DNA of 64,000 bases from RGIG3528 sp045616485 (GTDB lineage Bacteria > Bacillota > Clostridia > Lachnospirales > Lachnospiraceae): assembly GCA_045616485.1 (NCBI GenBank), contig JAZLGU010000027.1, positions 100,645 through 164,644 on the forward strand. The letters run 5' to 3'. A program made the translations under genes and the position numbers. Of this stretch, positions 62,112 through 64,000 are shown piece after piece; the stretch's first letter is position 1; the number at the start of each line of letters is the position of its first letter. The notes under the pieces are model-generated. The model ran no database searches, was not told the DNA's origin, and saw only the letters and a list, made by a program, of their open reading frames with translations.

Positions 62112-62816
62112 GTGTTAACTACTATTGAGATTATAATTATTATTGTGGGAGTAATACTTTTGCTTGCAAGTATTATTTTCACCGGGAATGATAAGAGGAA
62201 GGGGGACTCCAATTCCTCTTTTTCTGATGAGGAAATTGCAGAAAGAAAAGAAACAATAAATCGCATGGTGCAGGAAGCATTAAGTCGGACTCTGGATCAG
62301 GCTGTTACAAAGGCTGATGATACCATGGGAGAGATCTGCAACGAAAAAATCATTGCTATTGATGAGTATTCCAAGACTCTTTTTGAAAAAATGCAGGAAA
62401 ATGACGATCATACCGTATTTATGTACAATATGCTGAATCAAAAAGAGGATGAATTGAAGCAGACTCTTACTGATATGGAAATGTCCAGACAGGAGAGTAA
62501 AAATGCTGTCACTACCATGACCAAGCTTACCAAGCAGCTTAATGCTGCCATTAAGAAAAATGAGAAGAAGCCGGAAACAACTGCTGCTGAGCCTAAAAAG
62601 GCCGTAAAGCCTGTCAAGGCAGAACCAAAATTTGTGATAAACGAGGCAGAGTCCATCCCCGGACAGCAGTCTTTACCTGAGATATGGCAGGCTGACAATA
62701 AAAATCAGGAAATTCTTAAGATGTATAAAGAGGGCAGATCAATCCTTGAGATTTCCAAGGCTTTGAATCTGGGCCAGGGCGAAGTTAAACTGGTAATCAA
62801 TCTGTACGGAGCGTAA
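62112..62816 (+). CDS. SwrB/YlxL-like membrane protein (DUF6115-type C-terminus)
   Basis: A 234-aa protein with an N-terminal membrane helix (about 4-22, IEIIIIIVGVILLLASIIF), a coiled coil, a Lys/Pro-rich linker and a C-terminal helix-turn-helix-like module (NQEILKMYKEGRSILEISKALNLGQGEVKLVINLY). This architecture and the position after sigD match SwrB of B. subtilis, which activates the export apparatus for swarming. Similarity is judged by pattern only. It starts with GTG. Confidence 0.65.
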   Translation: MLTTIEIIIIIVGVILLLASIIFTGNDKRKGDSNSSFSDEEIAERKETINRMVQEALSRTLDQAVTKADDTMGEICNEKIIAIDEYSKTLFEKMQENDDHTVFMYNMLNQKEDELKQTLTDMEMSRQESKNAVTTMTKLTKQLNAAIKKNEKKPETTAAEPKKAVKPVKAEPKFVINEAESIPGQQSLPEIWQADNKNQEILKMYKEGRSILEISKALNLGQGEVKLVINLYGA

Positions 62817-62820
62817 ATAT

Positions 62821-63435
62821 ATGAGCGATAAGAAAAAATATTATTTGCGTGGCCTGGCTATGGGTATGATTTTTACCTGTGTTGTGCTGATGATCGTATT
62901 TAAACACAATCCTACGGAGCCCACAGACAAGGAATTTGCGGCTATGGCCGAAAAAAGAGGTTATGTCTTAAAGGGTGACAATCCCACACCCAGTACCTCC
63001 ATCAATCTTAATGATCTTAAAAAGACTCCTGCACCTACAGACACACCCCTTCCTTCAGAGCCTGTAAAGCCATCGGAGCCCATAAAGCCTACGGATACAC
63101 CTGTTCCTACAGATACACCTGCACCTACGGATACGCCGACGCCTACAGATATACCTGCACCTACGGATACACCTGTGCTTTTCCCTACACCGGGACCGGA
63201 TACCACCGAGATGACAGTAGCCACCATAGTGGTGAAGCCCGGGGATACCAGTGAGACAGTAGCCAGACTTTTATATGAGACCAAGATCATAAAGGATATG
63301 AATGATTTTAACCGTTTTATCTGGTCCAACAAGCTAAGCGGCAATTTCTATCCCGGTACCTTTGAAGTCAATGACAAAATGAGTTACAAGGAACTTATTT
63401 ACATTTTTTCCTGTAAGAGGGTATTACTCCCGTAG
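62821..63435 (+). CDS. membrane-anchored protein with Pro/Thr linker and MltG/YceG LysM-like domain
   Basis: 204 aa: one membrane helix (about 9-27), an extracellular Pro-Thr-Asp linker (about 69-125, repeats of PTDTP), and a C-terminal domain (about 131-198) resembling the N-terminal LysM-like part of MltG (VVKPGDTSETVARLLYETKIIKDMNDFNRFIW...YPGTFEVNDKMSYKELIYIFS). The MltG catalytic domain is missing, so this should bind, not cut, peptidoglycan. It starts 4 bp after the SwrB-like gene and is the last gene before the terminator. Confidence 0.7.
   Translation: MSDKKKYYLRGLAMGMIFTCVVLMIVFKHNPTEPTDKEFAAMAEKRGYVLKGDNPTPSTSINLNDLKKTPAPTDTPLPSEPVKPSEPIKPTDTPVPTDTPAPTDTPTPTDIPAPTDTPVLFPTPGPDTTEMTVATIVVKPGDTSETVARLLYETKIIKDMNDFNRFIWSNKLSGNFYPGTFEVNDKMSYKELIYIFSCKRVLLP
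63025..63195 (+). repeat. Pro-Thr repeat region inside the MltG-like gene
   Basis: Degenerate 15-18-bp units built on CCTACGGATACACCT encode PTDTP/PTDIP repeats, an extended wall-spanning linker. Confidence 0.75.
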
Positions 63436-63491
63436 CATTATATCAATTGTTTAAAAAGGTCTATTGAAAAATATATTTGGTAATTAAGATG

Positions 63492-63525
63492 TTCCACTCT
63501 TGTAGAAGGGTGGAATATTTTTTTA
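63492..63525 (+). terminator. intrinsic terminator at the end of the fla/che cluster
   Basis: TTCCACTCTT pairs with AAGGGTGGAA (10 bp, one G-U, GTAG loop) and is followed by TATTTTTTTA. Confidence 0.93.
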
Positions 63526-63613
63526 TAAACTTTGTAATCACAAAAGTTTTGACGCTTTTGCCCTTGCATTTCTTAGGCCTTATGTGCTACAGTGAAGTTT
63601 GCACAAGTATGGG

Positions 63614-63639
63614 CATGCAGGTGAGGGGGGACTTGCATG
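63614..63639. promoter_or_regulatory. 9-bp dyad upstream of the secreted protein gene
   Basis: CATGCAGGT (63614-63622) and ACTTGCATG (63631-63639) form an inverted repeat (8 perfect pairs and one G-U) around GAGGGGGG, 38 bp before the start codon. Possible -10 elements (TATAAA 63645-63650, TATAAT 63654-63659) lie just downstream, so it could be an operator. The rest of the 63436-63676 gap shows no gene. Confidence 0.4.
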
Positions 63640-63676
63640 GGGTGTATAAAAATTATAATACGAGGGGAGTTAAATT

Positions 63677-64000
63677 ATGCGTTATTTTATTAACTCAATT
63701 GCATTTACACGCAATTGCTTTTTTTCGTTGCAGAAAAAAATTAAATGTATTGCTTGCATATCCGGAAAGGTAATAAGCCTTCTGATAGTGGCAGCCTTAT
63801 TAATTAACCTGGTACCACCGGAGCTTACAGCATACGGTGCAGATATAGCAGGCACCCGGGGGCACGATGTTGACTCTTTTGAGGATGCCATTATCCGGGA
63901 TGATGGATTTACAGAGAAAATAACATCAAAAACAGCACAGATTGTTTCTGAGATAACTGAAAGCAGAACCGCATATTCAAAAGAATACCTGCTTACCAAC
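63677..64000 (+). CDS. secreted protein, N-terminal part, RHS/WapA-like (3' end cut by window edge)
   Basis: The frame is open from ATG 63677 (GAGGGGAG 7 nt upstream) to the window edge, 108 codons. A basic N-terminus is followed by a hydrophobic signal segment (about residues 33-50, VISLLIVAALLINLVPP) and a likely cleavage near LTAYGADIA. The last residues, IVSEITESRTAYSKEYLLTN, resemble the start of large RHS-repeat/WapA-type wall proteins of Lachnospiraceae, which often carry C-terminal toxins. Identity beyond the edge is inferred. A hairpin plus seven T residues lies within its first 17 codons. Confidence 0.6.
   Translation, partial: MRYFINSIAFTRNCFFSLQKKIKCIACISGKVISLLIVAALLINLVPPELTAYGADIAGTRGHDVDSFEDAIIRDDGFTEKITSKTAQIVSEITESRTAYSKEYLLTN
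63696..63725 (+). other. terminator-like hairpin inside the start of the secreted protein gene
   Basis: CAATTGC (63696-63702) pairs with GCAATTG (63711-63717), 8-nt loop, followed by C and seven T. The stem is short and AT-rich, so termination would be weak. Confidence 0.4.

Noticed and set aside
63477..63773. 98-codon frame across the terminator and the secreted-protein start
   Set aside because: It runs through an intrinsic terminator, has no ribosome site, and is out of frame with the clear signal-peptide gene at 63677.

Overview
The window looks like a chromosomal segment of a motile, anaerobic, Gram-positive bacterium of the Clostridia, most likely family Lachnospiraceae (the Roseburia/Butyrivibrio/Pseudobutyrivibrio neighbourhood). 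Supporting signs are moderately AT-rich DNA with A/T-ending codons, strong GGAGG-type ribosome binding sites, CodY and DprA-TopA-CodY-flgB synteny as in Bacillus, FliY in place of a short FliN, a CheC/CheD adaptation branch, and typical clostridial housekeeping genes (fhs, an UPF0210/ACT pair, a long FtsA-like protein). The placement is inferred from protein content only. Every gene seen is on the + strand. There are no rRNA or tRNA genes, IS elements, CRISPR arrays or prophage genes.

Region 1 (1-22700) is housekeeping. It holds polA (5' end cut by the window edge), coaE, a long FtsA-like ATPase, a WalJ/YycJ metallo-hydrolase, the ACT + UPF0210 pair, a PepD-type dipeptidase, a large cytoplasmic GH2 glycosidase, pnp, an FtsK/SpoIIIE translocase, fhs, a TIM-barrel sugar-phosphate isomerase/epimerase, nrdR with candidate NrdR boxes, and a membrane-anchored phospholipase-D/cardiolipin-synthase-like protein. 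Region 2 (22733-28090) is a DNA-uptake/topology/regulator block: a ComM (YifB) relative whose ATPase motifs are eroded, dprA, topA and codY, ending in a good terminator.

Region 3 (28158-63525) is one very long fla/che gene cluster of about 35 kb, almost colinear with the Bacillus subtilis fla/che operon. The order is flgB-flgC-fliE-fliF-fliG-fliH-fliI-fliJ-motE-like-fliK-flgD-TIGR02530-flgE-flbD-motA-motB-fliL-fliM-fliY-cheY-fliO-fliP-fliR-fliQ-flhB-flhA-flhF-flhG-PilZ-cheB-cheA-cheW-cheC-cheD-small membrane protein-sigD-fapA-like-unknown-swrB-like-MltG-like stub-terminator. These genes build the rod, hook, export gate, switch and stator and provide chemotaxis signalling and the flagellar sigma factor. 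Filament genes, cheR and flgM are not here. Departures from B. subtilis are motAB inside the cluster, the order fliP-fliR-fliQ, a PilZ (c-di-GMP) gene between flhG and cheB, and extra small genes around sigD.

Regulation is the most interesting layer. Two sequences match the flagellar sigma-D (sigma-28) consensus with the same 16-nt gap (TAAA-N16-GCCGATA). One is upstream of flgB, 40 bp before a sigma-A-type promoter, and one is upstream of flgE. The flgE promoter is followed by a compact, highly base-paired 5' leader I cannot assign to a known family. The fliK Shine-Dalgarno is buried in a perfect 9-bp hairpin. Because sigD lies in the same cluster, the sigma-D promoters would form a positive loop. 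After the terminator at 63525 a new secreted protein begins and runs off the window; its first residues resemble the N-terminus of RHS/WapA-type wall proteins.
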